64,000 bases of DNA from Bacillus sp. Marseille-Q1617 (GTDB taxonomy: Bacteria; Bacillota; Bacilli; Bacillales; Bacillaceae_B), in contig NZ_CAHJXM010000001.1 of the NCBI RefSeq assembly GCF_903645295.1, positions 2,171,501 to 2,235,500 on the forward strand. The letters are read 5' to 3'. Numbering within the stretch: position 1 is the first letter of the stretch; each line of letters opens with the position of its first letter. The position numbers and the translations under genes are program-made. Below are positions 1 through 8,887 of this stretch, piece by piece. The notes under the pieces are model-generated. The model did not search any database and had not been told where the DNA came from. It saw only the letters and a list, made by a program, of their open reading frames with translations.

Positions 1-361
1 TTTTTCCTCAACCTCTTCTAATTTATTTAATATTCCGAATACTTAACGAAAACGTGGTATCCGGCAGGCTGTAAAAACAAGTGCAGCAGCAACATAAACG
101 GCATATCATGAGGAATGTTCCGCGAATTTCTCCAGATGTAAAAATCACACATAATTTGTTTTAATTTTACACCGTGTGATCAAAAAAAAGAAGCGTTTTT
201 TTACCTTGTTTGTGACATATTTTCTACTAAACTTGTTACAAAAAATGTGATGCAATAGTCTCGTGCGAACGACAAATAATCTTCTTTGTAACTGACCCGA
301 TAAGAGTGCCTAAAATGACCCGAGGCAAATGGATGGCGATCGGTCAATGCATCAAACTAAA
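1..361. other. Gene-free stretch at the window edge
   Basis: I see no open frame with a credible ribosome binding site here. The AT-rich segment has a short dyad, ATCACAC at 144-150 facing GTGTGAT at 174-180, which could be a regulator site or chance. The minus-strand gene at 400 ends towards this stretch. Confidence 0.4.
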
Positions 362-399
362 CATCAAGCGTCCTCCACAAATCAGTGAAGGACGCTTCA
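362..399 (-). terminator. Intrinsic terminator-like hairpin after the TSUP gene
   Basis: On the minus strand AAGCGTCCTTCAC pairs with GTGGAGGACGCTT around a six-base loop, directly after the stop codon of the TSUP permease gene. The T-run behind the stem is weak, so termination may be partial. Confidence 0.7.
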
Positions 400-1125
400 T
401 TAGAAAAATATACTCTCTATCAATAAGTAAATTCCTGTGAAACTTAATAGTACATATGTGAAAATCGTAAAAATTTGCTGGTTAATCCAGTTAAAGAGAA
501 TTTGTCCCAATAGCAGTCCGAGAGCAACGAGCGGAATCGCATAGAGGCTTGATTCCCAGACCTCCCTGGTTGTTCCTGAAAACATGAGCTGGGTCATCAG
601 ACTGATAAGATAAATGAATAAATAGAATGCAAGTGTAGTCGCACGCAGGACCTCCTTTTTCGTACCGGTCCCCGTAAAATACAACAATAACGGCGGCCCA
701 GGCATTCCGATGCTGGTTGTCAGCATACCTGAAATGCCTCCGATCAGGTAGTCGCGGAATGGCGTCCGTTTAATCCTGAATTTCAATAAGAGCAGCACGG
801 TCAGTGCTAGCAATAAGACGCTGACCACTATCTTAAACGTGGTAAGATCGTCTATCGTCATAAAGATAAAAATGCCGACCGGGACGCCTGCCAGACTGCC
901 AGTAATAAACTTTCTCATTAAATGTATGTCGATGAATGTCCTGATTTTCCACACGAGCGCCAATGAAATCAGGAGGGATAGAATAAGATTGATTTGAATG
1001 GCTTCATCCGGCTGAAACAGCAGGAGTAAAAACGGTGTCGCCATGATCGAGAAGCCGAATCCTGTGCTGGTCTGAAGGATTGAGGCGATGAAAATGATGC
1101 TAATAAAGATGAATACATCTGTCAC
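400..1125 (-). CDS. TSUP-family (TauE/SafE) membrane permease
   Basis: This is a 241-residue integral membrane protein of the TSUP family, whose members export sulfite or other small sulfur-containing organic anions. About eight hydrophobic segments are visible, in two halves: the first starts with ILQTSTGFGFSIMATP near residue 16 and the second with GGISGMLTTSIGMPGPP near residue 129, the paired glycine/proline motifs typical of the fold. The chosen GTG start has an AGGAGG eight bases upstream. A hairpin terminator follows and no sulfur-metabolism gene is adjacent, so the substrate cannot be named. Family assignment is firm. Confidence 0.85.
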   Translation of the reverse strand: MTDVFIFISIIFIASILQTSTGFGFSIMATPFLLLLFQPDEAIQINLILSLLISLALVWKIRTFIDIHLMRKFITGSLAGVPVGIFIFMTIDDLTTFKIVVSVLLLALTVLLLLKFRIKRTPFRDYLIGGISGMLTTSIGMPGPPLLLYFTGTGTKKEVLRATTLAFYLFIYLISLMTQLMFSGTTREVWESSLYAIPLVALGLLLGQILFNWINQQIFTIFTYVLLSFTGIYLLIESIFF

Positions 1126-1191
1126 AATGAGAACCTCCTAAAACGTCCATCATCATTTTATCATGAAATTATACTGACACTCACCTCTCAT

Positions 1192-1986
1192 TCATTTCTT
1201 GATTCCGACTAGAACCGATAACTTCAGAGTCTCTTTGTAAATCCCGCTGGCATCAACCCCCAGCAATGCTTCTTTCACTTCCCGTTCGAAGTCCTCGATG
1301 TTCCCTTCGATGAACCGCCTGTTTCCATAGGAGGTAGAATACAAGTTTCCCAGGATCGATTCGATGCTCCAGATTACCTCATAAGACGGGAAGCGATGTG
1401 CTTCCACTTTGAATCGGGATTCGGCGAGCACTTCCTCATGACTTAAGACGGGATGGGCATACGTCGAGTCACCAGCTTTTCGTTCGTTCCCATACCACTT
1501 CTTGACTACATCATTTAACCTGATTTGCCACGGTTCGAGCCTCTTGTCCGGCTCGTAATTATCGATGATTGCCACCCCGCCGCCTTCTTCTGCCATGTCA
1601 TACAGATGTTCCAATGTCAGAGGCCGGTCCATCCAGTGGAATGCCTTGGCGATCATGACAAGGTCGAAACGCTTATCATTCACCGTTTTAAAATGCTCGA
1701 GTGTCCCGTGATACCATTGAATGTTCCCTGTCCTTATCTCTCCGTGAATCCTTTGTGCTTCTTCGATCATTTCATGATCAACATCGATCCCGACAATTTC
1801 ATTGCACTAATCAGAAAACCGGATGGTAAGCTGACCTGTTCCGCATCCTAAATCCAGCATTCTTTTTTCTCCATTCAAAGAGAATCGGTTGACGAGGAAC
1901 CTAACGAGGAAAGAGGGATAGAGTGGTCTGTATTTTGAGAAGTAACCTGCTGTCCCTTCGAATAACCCTTTGCCGTAGTTTGTCAT
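1192..1986 (-). pseudogene. Class I SAM-dependent methyltransferase, interrupted by an in-frame TAG
   Basis: Reading from ATG at 1986 (GGAGG upstream) gives a 264-codon frame that resembles small-molecule SAM methyltransferases. It has the SAM-binding motif MLDLGCGTGQLT near residue 49 and then the acidic strand IVGIDVD. Codon 60 is TAG (1807-1809) between motif I and that strand. The frame is otherwise intact to 1192 and matches the family in length. Starting after the stop would lose the SAM-binding loop, so the gene is probably non-functional unless the stop is a sequencing error or is read through. The substrate is unknown. Confidence 0.8.
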
Positions 1987-2060
1987 TTATTAACCCTCCA
2001 TAAAAATAGGAACCCATCCATCACCGGACAGATCCCCCTACTTATCCAATTCATGTCTTT

Positions 2061-4145
2061 TTACAACTCTATTTTTACCTTTTCATTCAAATATTTCGTC
2101 GTGTTATATCCTTCAACCTCAAGCTTGGCCGGTATTACTTTTTCTCCAGAAGTGTCATTAAAGATTTCAAAGGTTTGAATAGTGTGGAAATAGCGCGGCT
2201 GGTCCAGTTCCTCAAATCTGTAAGGTCCTTTGCGGATATCATATTCCTTTCCGTTTTTGTCCACCAGGACCCCTTCTGAATTCATCCCCATTGACATCGA
2301 AATAGTGTCATTTTCATTCTCCTTCTCACCAGTAACGCGGAACTGAAGAGATTCGTATTGCCTGTCTTTCAAATCATGGTTACTGATGACGACTTTGGTA
2401 GGGAAACCCACTTCCACCTTGTCGATTGAAATGGTACTTCCCAGGTACTCAAAGGTTTGGGGATATCCCTGGTCAGGATCGAGTTCAATGGTTTTGGGAT
2501 CTTGGACTGTCAAATGCATCGACCCAAACTGGACATCCAGCTCCTTCACATTTTCACCGTATAACGATTCAAAATGTGTTTGAAGTGTATTCCAATCCAT
2601 ATTTCCAGATGCCTCCACGAAGTTACTGCCATACAAATCGGCATCCAGTTTTTTATCCCCCGCTTGTATGCTGTCAAAGTTGAGCATACCAATTTGCTTT
2701 TCAGGCTGCCCAAGTTTAAAACTATATTGCAGGATAGTCGCTGTAGGAGCAATGATGAGTTTGTCGAAACGGACAGGGATGCCTTCAATTTCTGTTTCTT
2801 GAGCCAATTCATGTTCGACTGAGGATTGTTTTGTCACCGGAATCTCGAAACTCCAATCACCATGGGCAAATTCCATTTCCTCTGAACCCAAGCGGCTTAA
2901 TTCATCAGAATCACCAGAATCCCGAATCAACTTTTGCAGTCTGGTGATCTTCAATTCAACGGTCCCGCTATCCTCGGTGAGTGGCAGCAGATTCATCTTG
3001 CCCTGATACACGTTCGTTTCATCATGACGATCCGAATGTGTGACGGGCGGTCCGTACCTTGGATTGGCAGAGCGGTCCATGATTTCACCTTCATTCTGTA
3101 CGAAAACCCCATCATGGACATTCATCGCATATTGATTGTCTTCTTTCGTATCGGTGATTTCATAAAAGACAAGTGTCTGAATATCGTCGGCAACCACACC
3201 TTTGATCCTGATGACCACCCCTTCACTTTCCGCTTCCAAATTCAAGCGTTCTCCAAGGTCATGCTGAAGATAGGTACGTAACTCTTCCTGGTCTTCTGTC
3301 CACGTGTAGTAGAGGCTAGTGAAGCTGCCGGTTACAAAACCTGTGCACAACAGCAAAGCAAGAACTCCGGCAAACGCAAGCCCGATATGATTACGCTTCT
3401 TTTTCTTCAGCTGCCTGCGTTTTTCGTTTTCCATCACTCGGTGTTTCACTTTCTCCATGAACCCCGGCGGCGCTTGAAAATCTTCAGTGATTCCTGTAAG
3501 AGTCAGCGTGACATCCTGGAATGCAGCAAGATCCTCTTGGCAGTTCGGGCAATGATAGATATGTATTTCAAGTTCCACTTTCTCGGGACGTCCGAGGGTT
3601 CTTCCTAAATAATCGATATAGTTCTTTTTGTAATCACGACAGCCTGCGAAGTGTGATCCGTAGCCCATCTCTTTTCTTAATGACTGGATACCGGAAAAGA
3701 TCCGTTCTTCCAGCGTTTCAACATCAACCTGGAGAATACGGGATGAATCTTCCATAGTAAAACCCTTCAGGTATGTCAACGCAATAGCTTCTCTTTCATG
3801 CATTCCCAAATGATCCAAGGCATCGAATACATCCTGCCTCGGTTCAGTTCTCTTTGCATCCTGCCCCTGATCCTCTTTGGAGAGCTCGCGGCAGGACTGT
3901 ATGAAAATAGAAGAAGCCCATGTTTCGAATGGAGTGTCCTTTTTAAAACGCGGCAGCCCTTCATGTGCGGCAGTGATGGCACGGTAAAAAAGTTCCTCCA
4001 TTTGCTGCTGGTTCCTTAGATATGACCAGCCGAGTGTGTAGAACGATTGCTGGTGCCGTTCGAACCATTCGATGATGGATTCCATGTCCTTCTCTCTTAT
4101 TTTGCTGATATGAAAGGGATCTGTTTTTGCTTTAGCTGGGATCAT
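2061..4145 (-). CDS. Fused ECF sigma factor / zinc anti-sigma / membrane sensor (DUF4179-type) protein
   Basis: A single 694-residue chain carries what is usually split over two genes. Residues about 26-90 resemble sigma-70 region 2 and 105-158 resemble region 4 (helix-turn-helix around YLKGFTMEDSSRILQV). A zinc anti-sigma motif H-x3-C-x2-C follows at H195, C199, C202. One membrane helix spans about 253-274, and the remaining 420 residues would be outside the cell, of the DUF4179/DUF5643 type found in Bacillus anti-sigma proteins. The ATG start has a GGAGGGAGG site. By family logic it would be a membrane-tethered transcription factor that must be cut or rearranged to reach RNA polymerase. No target promoter was identified. 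Confidence 0.75.
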   Translation of the reverse strand: MIPAKAKTDPFHISKIREKDMESIIEWFERHQQSFYTLGWSYLRNQQQMEELFYRAITAAHEGLPRFKKDTPFETWASSIFIQSCRELSKEDQGQDAKRTEPRQDVFDALDHLGMHEREAIALTYLKGFTMEDSSRILQVDVETLEERIFSGIQSLRKEMGYGSHFAGCRDYKKNYIDYLGRTLGRPEKVELEIHIYHCPNCQEDLAAFQDVTLTLTGITEDFQAPPGFMEKVKHRVMENEKRRQLKKKKRNHIGLAFAGVLALLLCTGFVTGSFTSLYYTWTEDQEELRTYLQHDLGERLNLEAESEGVVIRIKGVVADDIQTLVFYEITDTKEDNQYAMNVHDGVFVQNEGEIMDRSANPRYGPPVTHSDRHDETNVYQGKMNLLPLTEDSGTVELKITRLQKLIRDSGDSDELSRLGSEEMEFAHGDWSFEIPVTKQSSVEHELAQETEIEGIPVRFDKLIIAPTATILQYSFKLGQPEKQIGMLNFDSIQAGDKKLDADLYGSNFVEASGNMDWNTLQTHFESLYGENVKELDVQFGSMHLTVQDPKTIELDPDQGYPQTFEYLGSTISIDKVEVGFPTKVVISNHDLKDRQYESLQFRVTGEKENENDTISMSMGMNSEGVLVDKNGKEYDIRKGPYRFEELDQPRYFHTIQTFEIFNDTSGEKVIPAKLEVEGYNTTKYLNEKVKIEL

Positions 4146-4294
4146 CTCTGTCCTCCCTCCGAATGACGCAATAGTAAGAAAATATTTCCTAAGACTATGT
4201 TACCATATTCATCCATTGAAGATAACGCTTGTTTATAAAATGAAGTGTTATAGAAGTATATAATCATATTTTGGTATTGTTCAAATGGTTCCTG

Positions 4295-5446
4295 CTAGCA
4301 GCATTTCACTTGATTATCGATTTTTTGTTCATTCTTTTCACTCTTATTAAACTTTTGGAGAATGCCTTTGGGAACCCACCCTGACATCCCATCTTTTTTC
4401 ACCAAGTCAAATCCAGAACAGGTATCGTCCATAAGGGAGACGATGTCCCCTTTTTCCACGCTGATCAGCGCACAGGAAACATCGGATTTTGCAGTGAAGT
4501 TCCCATCTTCATCTTGGTGTATATACTCATTTTTCACCAGGAGCTTCTCGTTGGTCCCCTCCTGCTTGCAAATCGTGAAATGTTCATCTTTTTGAAGGGG
4601 TTGAAGCTCATAAGCAGGGTATGAAATGGAGCCGGTCATCACTGGCTCCGCCTGAAAATCTTGCATCACTGCGTAAAGAGGAAACTTGTCGGTATATGTA
4701 TAGGAAAAGACATCTCCATCTGTCGTTCGATTTATGATAAAGGCATTCAGCTGTCCGGTCTTTTTTATGATGTTCCCGCCATCAATGGCGATGATTTTTT
4801 TACCTTCATCGATGATTGGATTATGTGAAGAAATGTCCGAAGAGTAGTTTACGACCGGCCAGTGACCGACGATTACATATTTGTCTGCAAGATGTGATTT
4901 ATCGAGGAACGATTGTAAAGTGATGGCCGTTATCCGATCCGTGTCCTTCCAATCTTCTTTCTCTTCAAGGCCTGCATGAACAAAAATATAGTCCTCTGTT
5001 TCAATCGCAGTCGGTAATTCCGTTAACCACTTCATTTCTTTTGAGAAGTGATGTATCAATCGCTCCTTTATCTCCTGGATCGTTGTCGCTTCATTCAGGG
5101 CAAATCCGATTTGCCCGAGCCATTCATTGATGATGGAATGCTTTCTCGCTGTCAAATAGTTTAGTAATTTAGGGTTTTCTTCCAATAGATCTTCCACCAA
5201 CGTATCACAATTGCCTTCTGTGACATGAATGTTTGAGTGGGTGGCTGATAGATCCATTATGTACCGGACAACCCCTAGACTATTGCTTCCTTTTTCACAA
5301 AGATCACCATTGATGATTAAATAGTCTTCATGGCTGTAATGCACCTTTTCCAATAAATCCTTAAATAGCTCCAATTCCCCGTGGATGTCGGAGATTACGA
5401 TGATTCTTATATTGTCAGGGGACTCCAAGTTTTTGATTTTGTTCAC
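4295..5446 (-). CDS. Calcineurin-like metallophosphoesterase with C-terminal SH3-like domain
   Basis: The N-terminal 240 residues form a metallophosphoesterase of the PrpE/ApaH type: the metal motifs are VISDIHGE (about 17-24), INGDLCEKG, EGNCD (GNxD position), and later VHAGLE and VGHWP. Such enzymes hydrolyse phosphoesters of proteins or dinucleoside polyphosphates. The last 60 residues, around GDIVSLMDDTCSGFDLVKKDG and GWVPKGILQKF, look like an SH3 domain that could bind a partner. The GTG start has GGAG nine bases upstream. The protein ends in a Lys-Cys-Cys tail. It appears to be a single-gene transcription unit and the substrate is unknown. Confidence 0.8.
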   Translation of the reverse strand: MNKIKNLESPDNIRIIVISDIHGELELFKDLLEKVHYSHEDYLIINGDLCEKGSNSLGVVRYIMDLSATHSNIHVTEGNCDTLVEDLLEENPKLLNYLTARKHSIINEWLGQIGFALNEATTIQEIKERLIHHFSKEMKWLTELPTAIETEDYIFVHAGLEEKEDWKDTDRITAITLQSFLDKSHLADKYVIVGHWPVVNYSSDISSHNPIIDEGKKIIAIDGGNIIKKTGQLNAFIINRTTDGDVFSYTYTDKFPLYAVMQDFQAEPVMTGSISYPAYELQPLQKDEHFTICKQEGTNEKLLVKNEYIHQDEDGNFTAKSDVSCALISVEKGDIVSLMDDTCSGFDLVKKDGMSGWVPKGILQKFNKSEKNEQKIDNQVKCC

Positions 5447-5523
5447 GCTGGGACGCTCCTTTATTTGTTCCTTTGTCTCGGTTTGATTTTAACATACATG
5501 CCCTCATCATTTGTCAGAATATA

Positions 5524-5562
5524 AAAAAATCGGGTGGAAACATCATTGTTTCCGCCCGATTT
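5524..5562 (-). terminator. Terminator of the symporter operon
   Basis: On the minus strand ATCGGGCGGAAAC pairs with GTTTCCACCCGAT and is followed by seven T residues. It lies 15 bases past the symporter stop codon and ends the four-gene operon that starts at 10123. Confidence 0.9.
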
Positions 5563-5576
5563 CTGCGTTTATCATT

Positions 5577-7043
5577 TTATCCGATATTACGATACTCCTC
5601 CGCCATCTTCACGCTTTTCTGCCTGGTGAATGAACTGACAGTGACAACGATGATGATGTTACAGATCAGTCCAAGGATCCCCGCGTGGATGTCGAGCGGC
5701 GTGGTTTCTGCTACAAGCTGGAAGTAGTAGTTGACGAATGTCCCGACAACGAGACCAGTGATGACGGCCGGTGCGGTCACTTTTTTCGAATAGAGTGCCC
5801 CGTAAACCCCCGGGGCGAATTGGACGATGGATCCATAGGCCCCGAGAAGAAGGGCGATGAGTCCCTGTCCCCCAAATACTGTGATGACATAGGCAAGTCC
5901 CCCGACAACGAAGACGCCGGCTCTCATGAGAAACAATGTCGTTTTATCAGGAAGGTCGGGCTTTATGTTCTTGATGACTCCGTCAGTAAATTCAAGCGAC
6001 GCACTGTGCGTGATCGCATCGGCTGTCGACATGGCTGCAGCCAATGCACCTGCCCCTACGAGTCCATACACCCAGCCCGGAAGACTGAGGACGGTGGTGA
6101 TCAGATAAGGAAGAATTTCATCCGGAGCCCCGATATCTGCCGGGTTCACCACGTTGACTGCAGAAAAACCTACGAACAACAATGGGATCAAGAAGAGGGC
6201 AAATACAGGGTACACCAATACTGTCTTCTTGATCGTACGGGCATTGGAGGCGTATGATTTCGAGAACAGATGGGGCCACATCAAGAACCCAATGAGGGAG
6301 ACAAGGATTGTTGTCGTATAGGCCGTCCCCGACATGGTCGATCCTTCATTTCCAATTTCCAGGAATTGAGGGGTTTCCTGAACGAGGTTCGTGAACATCT
6401 CTCCTACACTGCCATGCAGCTGATTGACGATGGCCATGCCTACGACCCAGGAAATGATGATCATCAAAAGTCCTTGGAAGACGTCCGACCACGCTGCTGC
6501 CCGGAGTCCGCCTGTTGCGACGTACACCACTACAATTCCATACGCCAGCAGGGCACCAAGCCATAACGGGATTCGCCCTTCCGTCATGATATTGAATATG
6601 TACGCCATCCCTTTCATTTGCGTGGCAAGGTATTGAATGGAGGCGAGCAGGGCAATGACACCGATCAAGATCGGCAGCGCCTTGCCTCCGTAACGTTTCT
6701 TCATAAATCCTGCTACCGTATAAATATTGAACTTGCGCCCGATTTTTCCAATCTTCGGACCGATAATATACCACGGCAGAATGGCAAATGCAGTATAAGT
6801 TAAAATATATAGTGCAGGTGCGCCTTTGGAGTACGCCCATCCGGGAGCACCCAAAAATGAAAAGGCACTGAACACAGCCCCTCCCATAAGGAACCACATC
6901 ACGATAAGTCCCAGCCCCCCGCCTGCAACTGTAAACTCATCCAGTGAATTCTTATCATGCCCCCTGCCTGCCATCACACCCACGATGAGTGCGATCACCA
7001 AGTAGCCGATCATCATGAACATTGCAATCTGCCAATCTGCCAT
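5577..7043 (-). CDS. Sodium:solute symporter family (SSS) transporter
   Basis: This 488-residue protein has about 13 membrane helices and matches the SSS fold of sodium-coupled uptake carriers such as PutP and PanF. The family signature region GLRAAAWSDVFQGLLMI sits near residue 180, and AALAAAMSTADA near residue 330 is the conserved helix 8 sodium-site motif. It is the last gene of the operon with the M20 amidase and the amidohydrolase, and its start codon overlaps the stop of the DUF3311 gene by one base. Context suggests it imports the ureido or amide compound that the two hydrolases act on. The exact substrate is not visible. Confidence 0.88.
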   Translation of the reverse strand: MADWQIAMFMMIGYLVIALIVGVMAGRGHDKNSLDEFTVAGGGLGLIVMWFLMGGAVFSAFSFLGAPGWAYSKGAPALYILTYTAFAILPWYIIGPKIGKIGRKFNIYTVAGFMKKRYGGKALPILIGVIALLASIQYLATQMKGMAYIFNIMTEGRIPLWLGALLAYGIVVVYVATGGLRAAAWSDVFQGLLMIIISWVVGMAIVNQLHGSVGEMFTNLVQETPQFLEIGNEGSTMSGTAYTTTILVSLIGFLMWPHLFSKSYASNARTIKKTVLVYPVFALFLIPLLFVGFSAVNVVNPADIGAPDEILPYLITTVLSLPGWVYGLVGAGALAAAMSTADAITHSASLEFTDGVIKNIKPDLPDKTTLFLMRAGVFVVGGLAYVITVFGGQGLIALLLGAYGSIVQFAPGVYGALYSKKVTAPAVITGLVVGTFVNYYFQLVAETTPLDIHAGILGLICNIIIVVTVSSFTRQKSVKMAEEYRNIG

Positions 7044-7264
7044 CAGTTTGCCCCCTCTTCATCTTTGTCCGGATCGATCCGGTATAGAACAAGTACGATT
7101 AAAAAGGTGATGATGATCCACAGGATCACCCAGAACACTGAAAACGGCATGCCCATTACGACAGGTGCAGCCCTATTCCCGATGGAAAACAAAGGGAAGA
7201 TAAGCAGCAGAAACGGGATACCCAGAGAAATGCAATACAGTTTAGTAAATGTGCTTTTGGTCAT
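7043..7264 (-). CDS. DUF3311 small membrane protein
   Basis: A 73-residue protein with two membrane helices (about 9-28 and 42-62) and an acidic tail (DPDKDEEGAN). It matches the DUF3311 family, which is typically encoded just before SSS symporters in Bacilli and may be an accessory subunit of the carrier. It overlaps the upstream amidohydrolase by four bases (ATGA) and abuts the symporter at TGATG, so all three are translationally coupled. Confidence 0.85.
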   Translation of the reverse strand: MTKSTFTKLYCISLGIPFLLLIFPLFSIGNRAAPVVMGMPFSVFWVILWIIITFLIVLVLYRIDPDKDEEGAN

Positions 7265-8871
7265 ATGACGCCCTCCTTTTTCGCCGCGTATTCGATTTTT
7301 CCATCCAAGATCGTCATTTCCACTCTCAATTCTCTTAATCTTTCCGGTTCACATGTCAAAATAGATCCATTCAAGACAACAAGGTCTGCAAGCTTTCCTG
7401 GTTCAATGCTGCCTTTCAAGTGGTCTTCGAAGCTGGCATAAGCCCCGTTCCACGTATAGGCCTTGATTGCTTCCTGGACGGTTATCCGCTGCCCCGCACC
7501 TACCACCTCACCTGATTTACTCTTTCGGGTGACTGCAGTGTATATGCCGTGAAGCGGATCCACGGAAGTGATCGGGCTATCGGAACCGATGGCGAAAGGG
7601 ATGTCCATTTCCGAATAACTCCTTAATGGGAACATCACATTCACTCTCTCTCCATAGTCCCTTATGTAGCCGTCACCGAATTCGTAAATGAACGCGGGAT
7701 TGGGAATGGGGATGATATTCAGCTCTTTCATCTTCCGGAGGAGATCTTCTGGGGTCATGCCGGCATGTTCGATCCGATGGCGATGATTTTCCCTCGGATC
7801 GCGTTGAAGTGCAGTCCGGACGGCTTCAATCATCATTTCAACCGCTTCGTCCCCAATGGCATGCGCCGTTATCTGCCAGCCTGCTCCATGCGCGCTTCCA
7901 AGGGATTCATTCAACTCCTCTTGATCCAGGTAAAGAATACCGGAATCTTCCTGATTGCTTGTATACGGCTCCCTTGTCTTAGCTGTAGGACCGCTGCTGC
8001 TTCCATCGATGAAAACCTTGGCAGGACCGATTTTCATCCATTCATCTCCGAGTCCTGTCCCGATGCCGCTTGCAAGTCCTTTTTCGACCATTCCGGGAGA
8101 GTCATGCAGGGATCCGTAGAGAGCATAAATCCTTTGTTTTATACGCTTTGATGCAGCAGCATTTTGAAGGGAGCGGATGTGTCCGGGCCCGTAACCTCCT
8201 GCATCATGAACACTAGTGATTCCTTTTTTTAAAAAATCTTCGGATGCGAGCGAGAGCCCTTGCTGCACCTCCTCTTCCGAAAAGTTGGCAAAAAGGAACA
8301 TATTCATATGGGCGGCTTCCAACAATAGGCCTGTCGGTTCCCCGTTTTCCCTGACATATTTTCCGCCGGAAGGGTCTTCAGATTGGGAGTCGATCCCGGC
8401 AAGCTCAAGGGCTTTGCTGTTCACACAGGAAATATGTCCGCAAGTCCTTACGACGATGACCGGATGCTCGGTTGAAACCTGATCCAGATCCCACCTGGTT
8501 AAATGCCTTCTTTCCTCGTAATGATTCTGATTATAGCCCCATCCTCTTATCCATTTTCCTTTCGGGGTGGTTTTCTCTTTTTCTTTCAGTTTCCCAATAA
8601 GTTCGTCGATGCTGGATGCTTCTTTGCCATTCACCCCCAGTCTGTTTGTACCATAGAGCTCTAGGTGTGCATGGGCATCGATGAAACCGGGGAGGATGCT
8701 TCTGCCCTCTAGATTCACGATTTTAGTCTGTTCATTTGCTAATGCCAGTACGTCTTCATTCGTGCCTACTGCGAGAATTTCATTTCCTTGTATGGCCACC
8801 GCTTCGTTTACAGAAAATACAGAATCAACAGTGACCACTTCTCCATTTATGAAGAGCATTGTGGGACTCAC
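7261..8871 (-). CDS. YtcJ-type metal-dependent amidohydrolase
   Basis: The 536-residue protein belongs to the amidohydrolase superfamily (Amidohydro_3, YtcJ-like). The N-terminal beta-sandwich strand MLFINGEVVTVD is followed by the metal-binding HxH in GFIDAHAHLE (H67, H69), further histidines in HAIGDEAVE and HRIEHAG, and a late aspartate in IGSDSPITSVDP. Enzymes of this type hydrolyse amide or imide C-N bonds in the cytoplasm. The GTG start follows GGAGGTGATGAA. It sits 16 bases after the M20 hydrolase and overlaps DUF3311 by four bases, so it shares the substrate route of this operon. Confidence 0.87.
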   Translation of the reverse strand: MSPTMLFINGEVVTVDSVFSVNEAVAIQGNEILAVGTNEDVLALANEQTKIVNLEGRSILPGFIDAHAHLELYGTNRLGVNGKEASSIDELIGKLKEKEKTTPKGKWIRGWGYNQNHYEERRHLTRWDLDQVSTEHPVIVVRTCGHISCVNSKALELAGIDSQSEDPSGGKYVRENGEPTGLLLEAAHMNMFLFANFSEEEVQQGLSLASEDFLKKGITSVHDAGGYGPGHIRSLQNAAASKRIKQRIYALYGSLHDSPGMVEKGLASGIGTGLGDEWMKIGPAKVFIDGSSSGPTAKTREPYTSNQEDSGILYLDQEELNESLGSAHGAGWQITAHAIGDEAVEMMIEAVRTALQRDPRENHRHRIEHAGMTPEDLLRKMKELNIIPIPNPAFIYEFGDGYIRDYGERVNVMFPLRSYSEMDIPFAIGSDSPITSVDPLHGIYTAVTRKSKSGEVVGAGQRITVQEAIKAYTWNGAYASFEDHLKGSIEPGKLADLVVLNGSILTCEPERLRELRVEMTILDGKIEYAAKKEGVI

Positions 8872-8887
8872 TTCATCACCTCCTGTT

